The notes beneath the pieces are model-generated. The model was not told the DNA's origin. It worked only from the letters and a program-made list of their open reading frames with translations, and made no database searches. Below, piece after piece: positions 6,375-14,718 of a DNA stretch of 33,808 nucleotides. Within the stretch, counting starts at the first letter, position 1, and the number at the start of each line of letters is the position of its first letter. A program made the translations under genes and the position numbers. The stretch comes from Acidimicrobiales bacterium (GTDB lineage: Bacteria; Actinomycetota; Acidimicrobiia; Acidimicrobiales; RAAP-2): assembly GCA_030043315.1 (NCBI GenBank), contig JASHYA010000119.1, positions 1-33,808 on the forward strand, in the 5' to 3' direction.

Positions 6375-7736
6375 CTACTGCCCGACCGGTCCGTCGGAGC
6401 CGGCCGGGTACTCCTCCATCGGTACGTGACCCGCTTCCCACCCATCGAGGATCGGCGTCACCACCCGCCAGGACTCCTCGGCCTCGTCGCCCCGTATCGA
6501 AAGGGTCGTGTCCCCGCTCAGCACGTTCAGCAACAGCCGGCCGTACGCGGGCAGCTCCGGCTCCTCCAGCTGCGCCTGCAGGACCAGTGGAACCAGGCTG
6601 ACCCCCACCCCCGGTCCGACGCCGGTCAGCTCGAGGGAGAGCTCCTGCGCCTCGAGGCCAAACCGAAGCCGGTTCGACGGCGGAAGCGCGTCCCCCGAGG
6701 GGAGGTGGGGCACCTGTCGGAAATGCACCACCACCTCCTTGCGATCTCGCGCCATGGCCTTTCCGGTCCGCACACGGAACGCCGTGTCCGCCCACCTCCA
6801 GCCCTCGAGCTCGAACACGACCTCGGCGAAGGTCTCGGTGCCGTGCGCGGGATCGACGCCGGACTCGTCGACATAGGCAGGGACCTGCCGGTCGCCGAGC
6901 CGACCGGCGAGGTAGCGGGCTCGTCGGGTGGCCGAGCGGACCCGAACCTCGTCGAAGGGGCGGATCGAGCGCAACACGTCCAGCTTTCGGTCGCGCAGGT
7001 CGCGTTCACCCAGGGTGATCGGCGGCTCCATCGCGACGAGACAGAGAATCTGCAGCAGGTGGTTCTGCACCATGTCCTTGAGCGCGCCCACCCCGTCGTA
7101 ATAGCCGGCCCTTCCTTCGAGGGCCAACGACTCCTCCCAGACGATCTCGACCTCATCGATGTGGGCACCGTTCCAGATCGGCTCGAGCACCCGGTTGGCC
7201 AGGCGCGTCCCGAGCAAGGTCTGCACGGTCGTCATCGCCAAGAAATGATCGACTCGGAAGATCTCCCCTTCGCTCATCACGCTGGCGAGCAACCGGTTGA
7301 GCTCGATCGCGCTCGCAAGATCCTCCCCGAAGGGCTTCTCGAGGACGACCCGGCTGCCGGTGGGCAAGCCGGCTGAATGCAGGGCACGGACCGCGAGCGG
7401 GAAGACGGACGGCGGAAGGGCGAGGTATGCGGCCACCGGCCCGTCGCCGGCGACGCACGCGGCGACCGTCGCGGCGTCGCCAAGGTCCAGCCGCCGGTAG
7501 TGCGACGAGCGGAGGACGAAGGTGCGCGCCCCGGCATCGACGTCCGCTGCCTCTTCCTCCAGCCACGCGGCGGCGTGCGTCCGGAACCGATCGTCGTCCC
7601 AGTCCTCCCGGGACGCTGCGATCAACTCGAAGCCATCTCCGAGGTACCCCCTGGCCCGGAGGGCCGCCAGACCGGGAAGCAGGTACCGGCCGGTGAGGTC
7701 GCCGGTGGCCCCCATGATGACCAGACGCTCGATCAC
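6375..7736 (-). CDS. zwf: Glucose-6-phosphate dehydrogenase homologue with variant substrate site
   Basis: The protein has 453 residues, slightly short for G6PD, which oxidises glucose 6-phosphate to 6-phosphogluconolactone. Family features are the N-terminal GATGDL nucleotide motif (9-14), EKPFG (Lys134), a substrate-site RVDHF (His164) and the catalytic NHLLQ (His226). Several usual residues differ. The common HYLGKE reads HFLAMT, so Tyr becomes Phe165 and the phosphate-contacting Lys becomes Met168. GDLxKRK reads GDLTGRY. It may be a divergent subfamily rather than a standard Zwf. The start is GTG 7736 with GAGG about ten bases upstream. The gene lies 249 bases after the GH15 gene on the same strand. 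No opcA or 6-phosphogluconate dehydrogenase is present. Confidence 0.83.
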   Translation of the reverse strand: MIERLVIMGATGDLTGRYLLPGLAALRARGYLGDGFELIAASREDWDDDRFRTHAAAWLEEEAADVDAGARTFVLRSSHYRRLDLGDAATVAACVAGDGPVAAYLALPPSVFPLAVRALHSAGLPTGSRVVLEKPFGEDLASAIELNRLLASVMSEGEIFRVDHFLAMTTVQTLLGTRLANRVLEPIWNGAHIDEVEIVWEESLALEGRAGYYDGVGALKDMVQNHLLQILCLVAMEPPITLGERDLRDRKLDVLRSIRPFDEVRVRSATRRARYLAGRLGDRQVPAYVDESGVDPAHGTETFAEVVFELEGWRWADTAFRVRTGKAMARDRKEVVVHFRQVPHLPSGDALPPSNRLRFGLEAQELSLELTGVGPGVGVSLVPLVLQAQLEEPELPAYGRLLLNVLSGDTTLSIRGDEAEESWRVVTPILDGWEAGHVPMEEYPAGSDGPVGQ

Positions 7737-7985
7737 GTCGCCCGCGCCTCGGGCAGGTGTGGGCGGCGTGCTCCCCCTCGATCTGGAAGATGCAACCCCG
7801 GCGGATCGCAGGTCACGATCAACGAATCGATCCTCCCGTCACGCGGCCGGCTCGGTCTTCCAGCCAGCTTGGTCTTGTCCGCGCTGCAGCCATCGGAACT
7901 GTACACATCGGAAGCGAGCGCACCGTCGGGAGGTCGCCGGACGAACCGCCGACGCGGTCCTCGCGAGCTGGCGCCCCGACGAGCG

Positions 7986-9959
7986 TCACAGCCCGTGCGG
8001 ACCGTCGCTGTCCGAGGTCGATGCCGCCTCGCGGGTCGCCACCTCGTCGACCTGAATCAGGTGCATCACCGCGTTGATCAGCGCGAGGTGGGAGAAGGCC
8101 TGGGGGAAGTTGCCGAGGTGCTGTCCGCTGTGAGGATCGATCTCTTCGGCGTAGAGCCGAAGGCGGCTGGCAGAGGCGAGCAACTTCGTGCACAGCGAAC
8201 GGGCGCGGCCCACCTCACCGATCTGCACCAGAGCCGATACCAACCAGAACGAACAGATGGTGAACGTCCCTTCCTCACCGGAGAAGCCGTCGTCGGTCTC
8301 CTCCACTCGATAGCGAAGCACGAACTCTTCCTCGGTCAGCTCGTCGGCGATCGCCATCACCGTGGCCCGCACTCGCGAATCCTCCGGGGGCAGGAAGCCG
8401 AGGAGCGGAATCAACAAGACGGAGGCGTCCAGCGCGGTCGTCTCGTAGTGCTGGCAGAACACGCCCCGCTCGTCGACTCCCCGCTCGCACACGTCGGCGT
8501 GGATCACGTCGGCAGCGGATCGCCAGCGAACGGCGTCGTCTTTGGCTTCCCGCAATTCGGCGAGCTTGGCGCCACGGTCCAGGGCCACCCAGCACAACAC
8601 CTTGGAGGCAGTGAAGTGCTTGGCCGGCCCCCTCACCTCCCACAGCCCTTGATCGGGCTCGCGCCAGTGGGCGAGCGCGGCGTCCACCTGGTGCCTGATC
8701 ATCTGCCAGCGCCGCTCGTCCAAGCGCTCACGAAAGCTGGTGTGCAGGTAGACCGAATCGAGGAGGACCCCCCACACGTCGTGCTGACGTTGGTCCCATG
8801 CAGCGTTGCCCACCCGAACCGGCCGGGCCCCCTTGTACCCGGAGAGGTGGTCGAGGGTGTACTCGGTCAACTCCCTCTCGCCCCCGATCCCGTACATGAT
8901 CTGGAGATCGGGCTCTTCCTCGGCTAGATCTGCCAGGAAATAGTAGAAATCGTTCGCTTCCCGGTCGAAGCCCAACGTGTAGAGACCCCACAGCATGAAC
9001 GTCGAGTCGCGCAACCACGAATACCGGTAGTCGTAGTTGCGTTCACCGCCGGGCGTTTCCGGCAACGAGGTGGTGGCGGCGGCGACCAGGGCTCCCGTCG
9101 GCGAATAGATCAGGCCCTTGAGCGTCAATACCGACCGCTGCAGGAAGGGTCGCCACGGGTGGTCCGGGAAGTTCCCACGGCTGATCCACTCGTGCCAGAA
9201 GTCCCCGGTGACGGTGAGCCGACGGTGCGCCTCCTCGAAGCTCTGCGGGGGCTCGGCGTCGCCCCACGACAACGCGCAGTACACCTGCTCACCTGCGCGC
9301 AGCCGACGGCGCGCGATGGCCCGGGGCCCCTCGAAGCCGAGGTTCAGGCTCGTCGTGAGGCGAACTGCCGGCCCGTCGTCTCCGGGGGTGACCTCGGCGT
9401 CACCGTAACCCTCCCCGAGGTGGGACCACGACCCGAGCCGACGGCCGTAGTCGAAGGCTGGTTCGCACTCGAGCAGGAAGTCCATCGTCCCGCTCAGGCA
9501 CCTGACGGTGCGCAGCAGCACGTGCTCGGCGGCATGATCGGTGGGAACCCGCCAGTGGTGCGATGAGCGGGACGCCCCGTACCGCCATGGCCCGATCAGC
9601 AAGGCATCCCGCACCAGCACCCAGCCCGTCGACGTGACCCACGTCGTCTCGAGGATCATCGTCCCCGGCAAGTAGCGCTGATCGACCGGCACGTCGAGGT
9701 CCATCGGGCTCAATCGGAAGATCCCGGCGCTCCGGTCGAGAACGGCGGCGAAAATGCTCGGCCCGTCCATCCTCGGCAGGCACATCCACTCCACGTTCCC
9801 GTTGGGCGCCACGAGCGCGCAGACCTCGCAGTCGGACAGGAACCCGTACTCCTCGATCGGAGGGAACGGACTGCCACCGAGAGTCGAACGGGAGAGGGCG
9901 GAGGAGGATCCAAGGGGCCCGAACGCAGGATTCGTCACCGCAGTCACCGTCCCTTGCAC
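7986..9959 (-). CDS. Glycoside hydrolase family 15 protein (glucoamylase/trehalase type)
   Basis: The protein has 657 residues with no signal peptide, so it is probably cytoplasmic. It has the two-part build of bacterial GH15 enzymes. The N-terminal beta-rich domain starts with FPPIEEYGFLSDC and ends near 260. The catalytic (alpha/alpha)6 barrel carries ERNYDYRYSWLRD (306-318), LWEVRG with the likely general acid Glu441, HFTASKV-x-WVALDRG and GEEGTFTICSFWLV with the likely general base Glu562 or Glu563. This layout matches actinobacterial trehalases as well as glucoamylases; the substrate, trehalose or an alpha-glucan, cannot be settled from sequence. Released glucose could feed the nearby oxidising enzymes. 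The start is GTG 9959 without a clear ribosome binding site; the conserved part begins about 32 residues in. Confidence 0.87.
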   Translation of the reverse strand: MQGTVTAVTNPAFGPLGSSSALSRSTLGGSPFPPIEEYGFLSDCEVCALVAPNGNVEWMCLPRMDGPSIFAAVLDRSAGIFRLSPMDLDVPVDQRYLPGTMILETTWVTSTGWVLVRDALLIGPWRYGASRSSHHWRVPTDHAAEHVLLRTVRCLSGTMDFLLECEPAFDYGRRLGSWSHLGEGYGDAEVTPGDDGPAVRLTTSLNLGFEGPRAIARRRLRAGEQVYCALSWGDAEPPQSFEEAHRRLTVTGDFWHEWISRGNFPDHPWRPFLQRSVLTLKGLIYSPTGALVAAATTSLPETPGGERNYDYRYSWLRDSTFMLWGLYTLGFDREANDFYYFLADLAEEEPDLQIMYGIGGERELTEYTLDHLSGYKGARPVRVGNAAWDQRQHDVWGVLLDSVYLHTSFRERLDERRWQMIRHQVDAALAHWREPDQGLWEVRGPAKHFTASKVLCWVALDRGAKLAELREAKDDAVRWRSAADVIHADVCERGVDERGVFCQHYETTALDASVLLIPLLGFLPPEDSRVRATVMAIADELTEEEFVLRYRVEETDDGFSGEEGTFTICSFWLVSALVQIGEVGRARSLCTKLLASASRLRLYAEEIDPHSGQHLGNFPQAFSHLALINAVMHLIQVDEVATREAASTSDSDGPHGL

Positions 9960-10129
9960 CTGGGCACGCGGTCAGGGCGTCAGGTGATGACGCCTCGGCG
10001 ACAACGAAGCTTATGGCCGGGCGGCCTCGGAAGGTAGAGCCCACGGGCGATTCAGGTCGACGGGCCACTCCGACGAGCTGACTCCCGGGCCGAGAAGGCT
10101 CCTTCGGTGGACCATGCGTGGTCGCCGTC

Positions 10130-10153
10130 GCGGACCTCCTCTGCGAGGTCCGC
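10130..10153 (-). terminator. Hairpin after the DHA3 MFS gene
   Basis: A perfect 9-bp stem (GCGGACCTC / GAGGTCCGC) encloses a 6-base loop, starting about 40 bases after the MFS stop. There is no T tract, as is common for actinobacterial terminators. The function is inferred from position and stem strength. Confidence 0.45.
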
Positions 10154-10191
10154 TCAGCCAAGAGGCCAAGCGCCTCCGCAAAGCTCGTCGC

Positions 10192-11607
10192 TCACTCCGG
10201 CAGACCGTCGACGAGACTCGCGTCGACGTTGGGAGGGGTGTGCACCAACGCAGCGAGCCCGCTCGCGATCAGGCAGGACCCGGCGCCCACGAGCAGCGCA
10301 GCCCGAGGCCCACCAGCCTCCGTCACCTGCCCGGTGATGATCGTCCCGATGGGAGTGGTGCCGAGGTACACGAAGACCCACAGCGCCATGATCCGCCCTC
10401 GATAGGCGGGCGCGGCGTGCAGCTGGAGGGTGGTCGAACACAGGGTGACGAACGCGAACCCAGCCACGCCGGTCGCCGCGAGGGTGACGCAGACCAGGGC
10501 GAGGGTTGGCGCGCCGGCGGTGACCAAGAGGCACGCACCGAACGCGAGCGAGGCTGCCAGCAGGTACGTGCGGCGGGGGTGACGGATCAGGCCGACACCG
10601 AGGGATCCGACCACGGAGCCGACACTGAGGACTGCGGCGAGGAGGCCGTAGGTCCCACCCGAGCCGTGAAAGGTCTCCTTGGCCAGTACGGGCAGGATGA
10701 CGGCGAAGTTGAAAGCGAGGAGACCGACGAGGGCCATCATGGCGAGGGGCAGCCAGAGCTGCTGATGCCGGCGCGCGTACTGCAGCCCGGCGCGGACGCC
10801 GCCACCGTGCCTCGAAGCACGGGGTCCGGCGTCGAGTGGACGGATGACCACGAGCGCGCCCACGACGGCCAGGTAGGACAGCGCGTTCACCGCGAAGCAG
10901 GAAGTGGTGCCGATCGTGACGATGAGGAGACCCGCCACGGCGGGGCCGACGACCCGCGCGGAGTTCACCACCACGCCGTTCAGGCTGACGGCGCTGCCGA
11001 GGTCGTCCACCTTGACCAGTCGGCTCACGAAGGCTTGGCGGGCGGGTGAATCCACGATCTGGACGAATCCGCCGAGCACGCTCACGACGACGATGAGGAT
11101 GACCGTTGCCTGGCCGGCGGCGGCCAACGCCCAGAGCGCGGCGGCGATGACGCCGTAGGTGGTCTGGGTGACGACGAGGAGCTTGCGCAGGTCGACCCTG
11201 TCGGCGACCGTGCCGCCCCATGGCCCGAGCAACAGGTTGGGGACGCCCCCGACGGCGAGCACGAGCCCGAGGTCGCTTGCCGACCCGGTGAGCTTCAGGA
11301 CGAGCCAGCCGAGTGCGGTCTGCTGGACGAAGGTGCCGCTCGCGGAGATCGCCTGGCCGGCGAAGTAGAGGCGGAAGGGCCGGGACCGCAGCGCCCGAAG
11401 CGAGTTGCGGCTGCGGACCCCGCGTGGCGGCGCGCTCGGCTGCGGGATCGCCTCGGGCACCGCGGCCAGCGCGTCACGGTCCATGGCGCCGCGGAGGAGC
11501 TGACCGCGGGTGCGTGGGCCGCTTCGAGCCGGTTCTTGCTGGGCCGGGCTGCTCGAGTGTGGCCGCGCGCTCGGGGCGGATCTCCGTGACAGGAACCTGA
11601 CCCTCAC
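10192..11607 (-). CDS. MFS exporter, DHA3 (EntS/MefA-like) family
   Basis: This 471-residue membrane protein has about 12 helices and the hallmarks of the MFS_3/DHA3 group of siderophore and macrolide exporters. FRLYFAGQAISASGTFVQQ opens TM1. GTVADRVDLRKLL is the motif-A loop. VDSPARQAFVSRLV and the block around NGVVVNSARVVGPAVAG are typical of the family, as is AAPAYRGRIMALW in the second half. The substrate is not predictable. GTG 11607 is preceded by GAGGGAG at seven bases, giving a 75-residue N-terminal extension rich in Arg, Ser and Pro. An ATG at 11484 would give a more usual length but has no ribosome binding site. The stop is followed by a strong hairpin. Confidence 0.86.
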   Translation of the reverse strand: MRVRFLSRRSAPSARPHSSSPAQQEPARSGPRTRGQLLRGAMDRDALAAVPEAIPQPSAPPRGVRSRNSLRALRSRPFRLYFAGQAISASGTFVQQTALGWLVLKLTGSASDLGLVLAVGGVPNLLLGPWGGTVADRVDLRKLLVVTQTTYGVIAAALWALAAAGQATVILIVVVSVLGGFVQIVDSPARQAFVSRLVKVDDLGSAVSLNGVVVNSARVVGPAVAGLLIVTIGTTSCFAVNALSYLAVVGALVVIRPLDAGPRASRHGGGVRAGLQYARRHQQLWLPLAMMALVGLLAFNFAVILPVLAKETFHGSGGTYGLLAAVLSVGSVVGSLGVGLIRHPRRTYLLAASLAFGACLLVTAGAPTLALVCVTLAATGVAGFAFVTLCSTTLQLHAAPAYRGRIMALWVFVYLGTTPIGTIITGQVTEAGGPRAALLVGAGSCLIASGLAALVHTPPNVDASLVDGLPE

Positions 11608-11608
11608 C

Positions 11609-11626
11609 CCGGCGCTCCCTCGCCGG
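11609..11626 (-). promoter_or_regulatory. Hairpin presenting the ribosome binding site of the MFS gene
   Basis: On the minus strand the sequence is CCGGCG, AGGGAG, CGCCGG. This is a 6-bp all-G/C stem with the Shine-Dalgarno-like AGGGAG as the whole loop, ending one base before the GTG at 11607. It could modulate translation; this is inference from the fold alone. Confidence 0.35.
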
Positions 11627-11851
11627 TCAAGGCCGTGTCTCGTCGGTCACTCGCCCTGTTGGATGCCGCGACACGCCGCGTAGCGTACGGTCCTCCCGAG
11701 AGGTCCGAGCAATGCGGCAAGAGGAGAGGGCGACGGGCGGCGTCGCCACTCCGCCTTCGTCATCGGCGCAGCACTGCTCTGCAGGAGGGCGCCGTCCGAC
11801 CGGAGGTCGAGGGCAGGCCGGCACGGCTCGGCGAGGGCCCCTGAAAACCGA

Positions 11852-12760
11852 CTAACCCAGCACGACGAGCGCCTGACCGTAGAGCCTCGAGAAGTGCACG
11901 ACGGCACCGAGATACGACCCGGTGGGGAAGTCGAACGCCACCACGCGATCTTCGGTCGTGCAATAGAGGTTGTCACGCCCGAGCCGTAATCCCCGCGGCC
12001 TCATCATCGGTTCGGCGACGTCGGGCACCAACACGCGAACGAGCCGCCCGGTGGACGGGTCGTACTCGCGGATGCTCCCCGTCGCGTCGGGGGAGCCGAA
12101 CGGCCACTCGCTCGAGACCACGATGTTGCCATTGGGTGCGACGACCAGATCGAGCGGACTGAGCTCCGGGTCGTCGACGAGGCGTGGCGTGCGCCGCGCT
12201 CCTGTCTTTTCGAAGACCGCAATCGTGTTCTCCCCCTCACCCGACGGGCCGATCCCGGACGCGAGATACAGCTCACCGCCGGTTCCGAAGCCGAACCCTC
12301 GCGGGAAGGGGACGACCCCGTCGGGAAGCAGCGGCTCGCCCGGGCGGTCGAGGCGTGCGGGCAGCGCGAGGATCGTACGCCGGCGCCTGAGCCCGACGTA
12401 GTAGCGGCCGTCCGGGCCGAACACGCCCCCGCCCGGGTCGAGCCCGTCGATCCGACCCGAGTCGAGAGCGACCTCTCCGTGTCGATCGAGCGCGAGCACT
12501 CGGTCGTCACCGCTGTTGAGATACACGAGCTCTCCGGACGGGTCGAGACTGAGCCCGCGTGGATCCGCGATACGGTCATCCTCGCTGAACCGTCCGTTCC
12601 ACGAGCCATCGGCCGCGAAACTCAAGAGCGCGCCGTAACCGTCACCGTTCTGGCCGCTGGTGCTGGTCACCAGGATGAGGGTCACGGGCGCCCGCGTGTC
12701 ACCCTCGGGCAATAAAGCTTCCCTCGGCATCGACGGTGGGCAGTGCGTCGATGTGCGCAC
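11852..12760 (-). CDS. NHL/SMP-30-like beta-propeller protein
   Basis: The protein has up to 302 residues and is built from repeated propeller blades. Recurring units such as DPRGLSLDPSGELVYLNSG, GGVFGPDGRYYVG, PRGFGFGTGGELYLASG, PLDLVVAPNGNIVVSS and PRGLRLGRDNLYC pair a hydrophobic strand with a G-x-LY or D-x-V turn, as in NHL and Vgb-like propellers. No catalytic residues can be pinned down, so a binding or scaffold role is as likely as an enzymatic one. The start is uncertain. GTG 12760 gives the longest form, but ATG 12730 and GTG 12685 are possible. GTG 12685 would avoid overlap with the small gene upstream and begins right at the first blade. There is no signal peptide, so it is likely cytoplasmic. 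Confidence 0.7.
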   Translation of the reverse strand: MRTSTHCPPSMPREALLPEGDTRAPVTLILVTSTSGQNGDGYGALLSFAADGSWNGRFSEDDRIADPRGLSLDPSGELVYLNSGDDRVLALDRHGEVALDSGRIDGLDPGGGVFGPDGRYYVGLRRRRTILALPARLDRPGEPLLPDGVVPFPRGFGFGTGGELYLASGIGPSGEGENTIAVFEKTGARRTPRLVDDPELSPLDLVVAPNGNIVVSSEWPFGSPDATGSIREYDPSTGRLVRVLVPDVAEPMMRPRGLRLGRDNLYCTTEDRVVAFDFPTGSYLGAVVHFSRLYGQALVVLG

Positions 12761-12894
12761 CGAGCCACCTGAGGGTCGTGAGACACATCGGGAGAGCTGG
12801 CAACGACCTGACCGTTCTCGGTCACGAGCCGCCGGCGCCAGCCGGAGTCGTCCTGCGAGGAGACCTGAAAGCAGCCCGAGCGACCGTTGCTCAT
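12699..12894 (-). pseudogene. Small DUF1508 (YegP)-like gene with an apparent frameshift
   Basis: ATG 12894 follows an excellent AAGGAGAGGG. The first 33 residues read like a DUF1508 unit: GCFQVSSQDDSGWRRRL then VTENGQVVASSP, which resembles the YegP pattern F-x-[hydrophobic]...NG-x-x-[LIV]-x-x-S. After VASSP the frame turns into a Cys/Arg/His-rich string ending at 12682. One frame away, from about 12788, the sequence MCLTTLRWLGAHIDALPTVD continues in protein-like style to a stop at 12699. The simplest reading is a single-base frameshift, either genuine or a sequencing error. The alternative is a real 70-residue product with a basic tail. The function of the family is unknown. Confidence 0.5.
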
Positions 12895-13316
12895 GCCGAT
12901 CCCTCTCCTTCCGTGACCCCGTTGGACCTTAGGCCGTTTGGCTGCGAGAGCATGTCGCTCAAACGCGGGACACGTCCCCAAGAGTCGTCCGACAAGGTCC
13001 GGCTCGCCTCGCGCCGCTCCCCGGCCCGTTGCGCGCCGCGCTGACATCCGGGCCCCTCAGCCAGCGCGCACCAACTGGCGCCATCCCCGGGAGACCGCGC
13101 GTCCCGGGGGTGCTGCGGCGCGCGCCTCGGCATGGCCAGTTGCCGCTCCATCTCCGCGACGTCGAAATTGGAGACGCCGGGGTTCCGGATCATTCCCTCG
13201 GAGGCCGCCGCAGGGTCTGAACGATCACCGCCCAGACCCTGGTAGGCAAAGACCACTGCTTGGACTCGGTCGCGGAGCTCGGTGGCCCGGGACCGGCACG
13301 GTCTCGTTCCGACTGA
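12895..13316. other. Gene-remnant stretch
   Basis: No intact gene is visible in these 422 bases. The minus strand contains an aldo/keto-reductase-like fragment (about 13135-13200) and, before it in the same frame, a tail resembling a LuxR-type response regulator (about 13240-13290). The remainder (12895-13130) shows no recognisable protein. Confidence 0.5.
13120..13295 (-). pseudogene. Mosaic remnant: response-regulator tail joined to aldo/keto reductase piece
   Basis: Reading the minus strand, ELRDRVQAVVFAYQGL resembles the end of NarL/LuxR-type regulators, whose last helix is usually RDR-[AV]-Q-AVV-x-AYE-[ST]-GL. Some 15 residues later the same frame reads EGMIRNPGVSNFDVAEMER, which matches the aldo/keto reductase motif GKIRxIGVSNF. 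Neither family's remaining domains are present on either side. Two unrelated gene ends fused within 150 bases point to deletion and decay. A short expressed protein starting at GTG 13256 cannot be excluded, but it lacks a ribosome binding site. Confidence 0.45.
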
Positions 13317-14711
13317 TCAACCCGACTGACCGGTGGCGGTCGCCGTCACCCACGCCTGCGCCCCCATCTGCACGGCATCCCACGGACTGCCGAGTGGTGG
13401 GGTGTACGAGAGATCTAGGTCGCTCATGGTGTCGACGGTCATCTCGTGGAAGATGGCCGTCGCCGCGATGTCGATGCGCTTTGCCACCTCGGCGTGCTTG
13501 TGCCCGAACAGCTGGACCCCGAGCAGGCGGCCACTTGCTCTGTCGCCGGTATGGCGCATGGCAATGCGATGGCTACCGGGATAGTAGGCCTTGTGGTCGT
13601 CGGCCTCGCAGCCCACCGTCAGCGGGTCGAAGCCGACAGGTCTGGCCTCGGGATCGCGGAGGCCGGTGCGGGCCACCGCGTGGTCGAAGACCTTCACCAC
13701 CTGAGTGCCGAGGCTGCCGGCAAAGGTCCGGTCACCGCCGATCGCATTCTCGCCAGCGACCCTCCCCTGCTTGTGGGCGGTGGTGCCGAGGGGCAGGTAG
13801 GTCTCACCCAGCAGGCGGTGGTGCGTCACGACGCAGTCGCCTGCGGCCAAGACGCGGGGCAAGTTGGTGCGCATGTGAGCGTCGACGGCAATGGCACCTC
13901 GAAGCCCAAGGGTCGCGCCGGCGGACGCGGCCAGCTCCGCGTCGGGTCGGACCCCGACGACCACGAGGACCATGTCGACGCCCTTCACGATCGTCTCGCC
14001 GTCGGTGGTCAACGCTTCGACGGTGAGGCGCGCAGGACCGCTGGTCGCCTTGGCCACCGAGCGCACAGCGGTACTGGTGGTGACCTCGACGCCATGATCT
14101 GCGAGTTGCTCGTGCACCAGAACGCCGATCGCAGGGTCGACGGTAGGCAGCACCTCTGCGAGCCGCTCCATCTGAGTGACGGCCAAGCCCCTAGCCACCA
14201 GGGCCTCGGCCATCTCCAGTCCGATGTAACCCCCACCGACGATGAGGGCCTCGGTGGGCGCCTGCTCTTCCAGGGTCCGCATGACGGCGAAGGTGTCGCC
14301 CATCGAGTGCAGCAGGTGGACTCCGTCGTCCACGCCGAGCACCTCCAGCCCCGTGATCGGAGGACGGACCGGCAGCGCTCCGGTGCCCACCACGAGCTCG
14401 TCGTAGGCGAGCAGCTCCTCGCGACCATCGGGTCCGGTCACGAGGAGCTTGCGCCCCTCGACGTCGATGCGCCGGGCCAGCGTGTCGAGACGCAGGCTCA
14501 TTCCCGTCGCCTCGAGGTCGGTCGCGCTCCGGTGGGCCAAATTGCGCCAGTGGGTCACCTCCCCCGAGAGGTAGTAGGGAATGCCGCAGATCGAGAAGTT
14601 GGGATAGGCGTCTGCGACCACCACCGTGACGTCGGTTGTGGGGTCGAGCTCGCGGATCCGCAGGGCGGCGCTGATCCCGGCGTCGCTACCTCCGACGGCG
14701 ATGACGTGCAT
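13317..14711 (-). CDS. FAD/NAD(P)H-dependent oxidoreductase of the CoA-disulfide reductase/NADH oxidase family (ars locus)
   Basis: The protein has 464 residues, typical for single-Cys pyridine nucleotide-disulfide reductases. It has an N-terminal FAD-binding Rossmann motif (VGGSDAGISAAL, 6-17), the active-site Cys42 in NFSICGIPYYLSGE, and a second dinucleotide motif VGGGYIGLEMAEAL for NAD(P)H. An FAD-contacting RVLAAGDCV block and a C-terminal dimerisation domain follow. Family members reduce CoA disulfide, persulfides or oxygen. The substrate here is unknown, but genes of this type are often found in actinobacterial arsenic loci. It is the last gene of the leftward unit. ATG 14711 has AGGAG upstream, and that site overlaps the stop codon of the aquaporin gene (14719), so the two are translationally coupled. 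Confidence 0.84.
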   Translation of the reverse strand: MHVIAVGGSDAGISAALRIRELDPTTDVTVVVADAYPNFSICGIPYYLSGEVTHWRNLAHRSATDLEATGMSLRLDTLARRIDVEGRKLLVTGPDGREELLAYDELVVGTGALPVRPPITGLEVLGVDDGVHLLHSMGDTFAVMRTLEEQAPTEALIVGGGYIGLEMAEALVARGLAVTQMERLAEVLPTVDPAIGVLVHEQLADHGVEVTTSTAVRSVAKATSGPARLTVEALTTDGETIVKGVDMVLVVVGVRPDAELAASAGATLGLRGAIAVDAHMRTNLPRVLAAGDCVVTHHRLLGETYLPLGTTAHKQGRVAGENAIGGDRTFAGSLGTQVVKVFDHAVARTGLRDPEARPVGFDPLTVGCEADDHKAYYPGSHRIAMRHTGDRASGRLLGVQLFGHKHAEVAKRIDIAATAIFHEMTVDTMSDLDLSYTPPLGSPWDAVQMGAQAWVTATATGQSG

Positions 14712-14718
14712 GAGGCTC

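Noticed and set aside
7377-8927. A 516-codon plus-strand frame across the G6PD and GH15 genes
   Set aside because: It is antisense to two well-supported enzymes; the composition is typical of a shadow frame.
12938-14026. A 362-codon plus-strand frame near the ars flavoprotein
   Set aside because: It is dominated by Arg, Pro and Cys and is antisense to the flavoprotein; no ribosome binding site.
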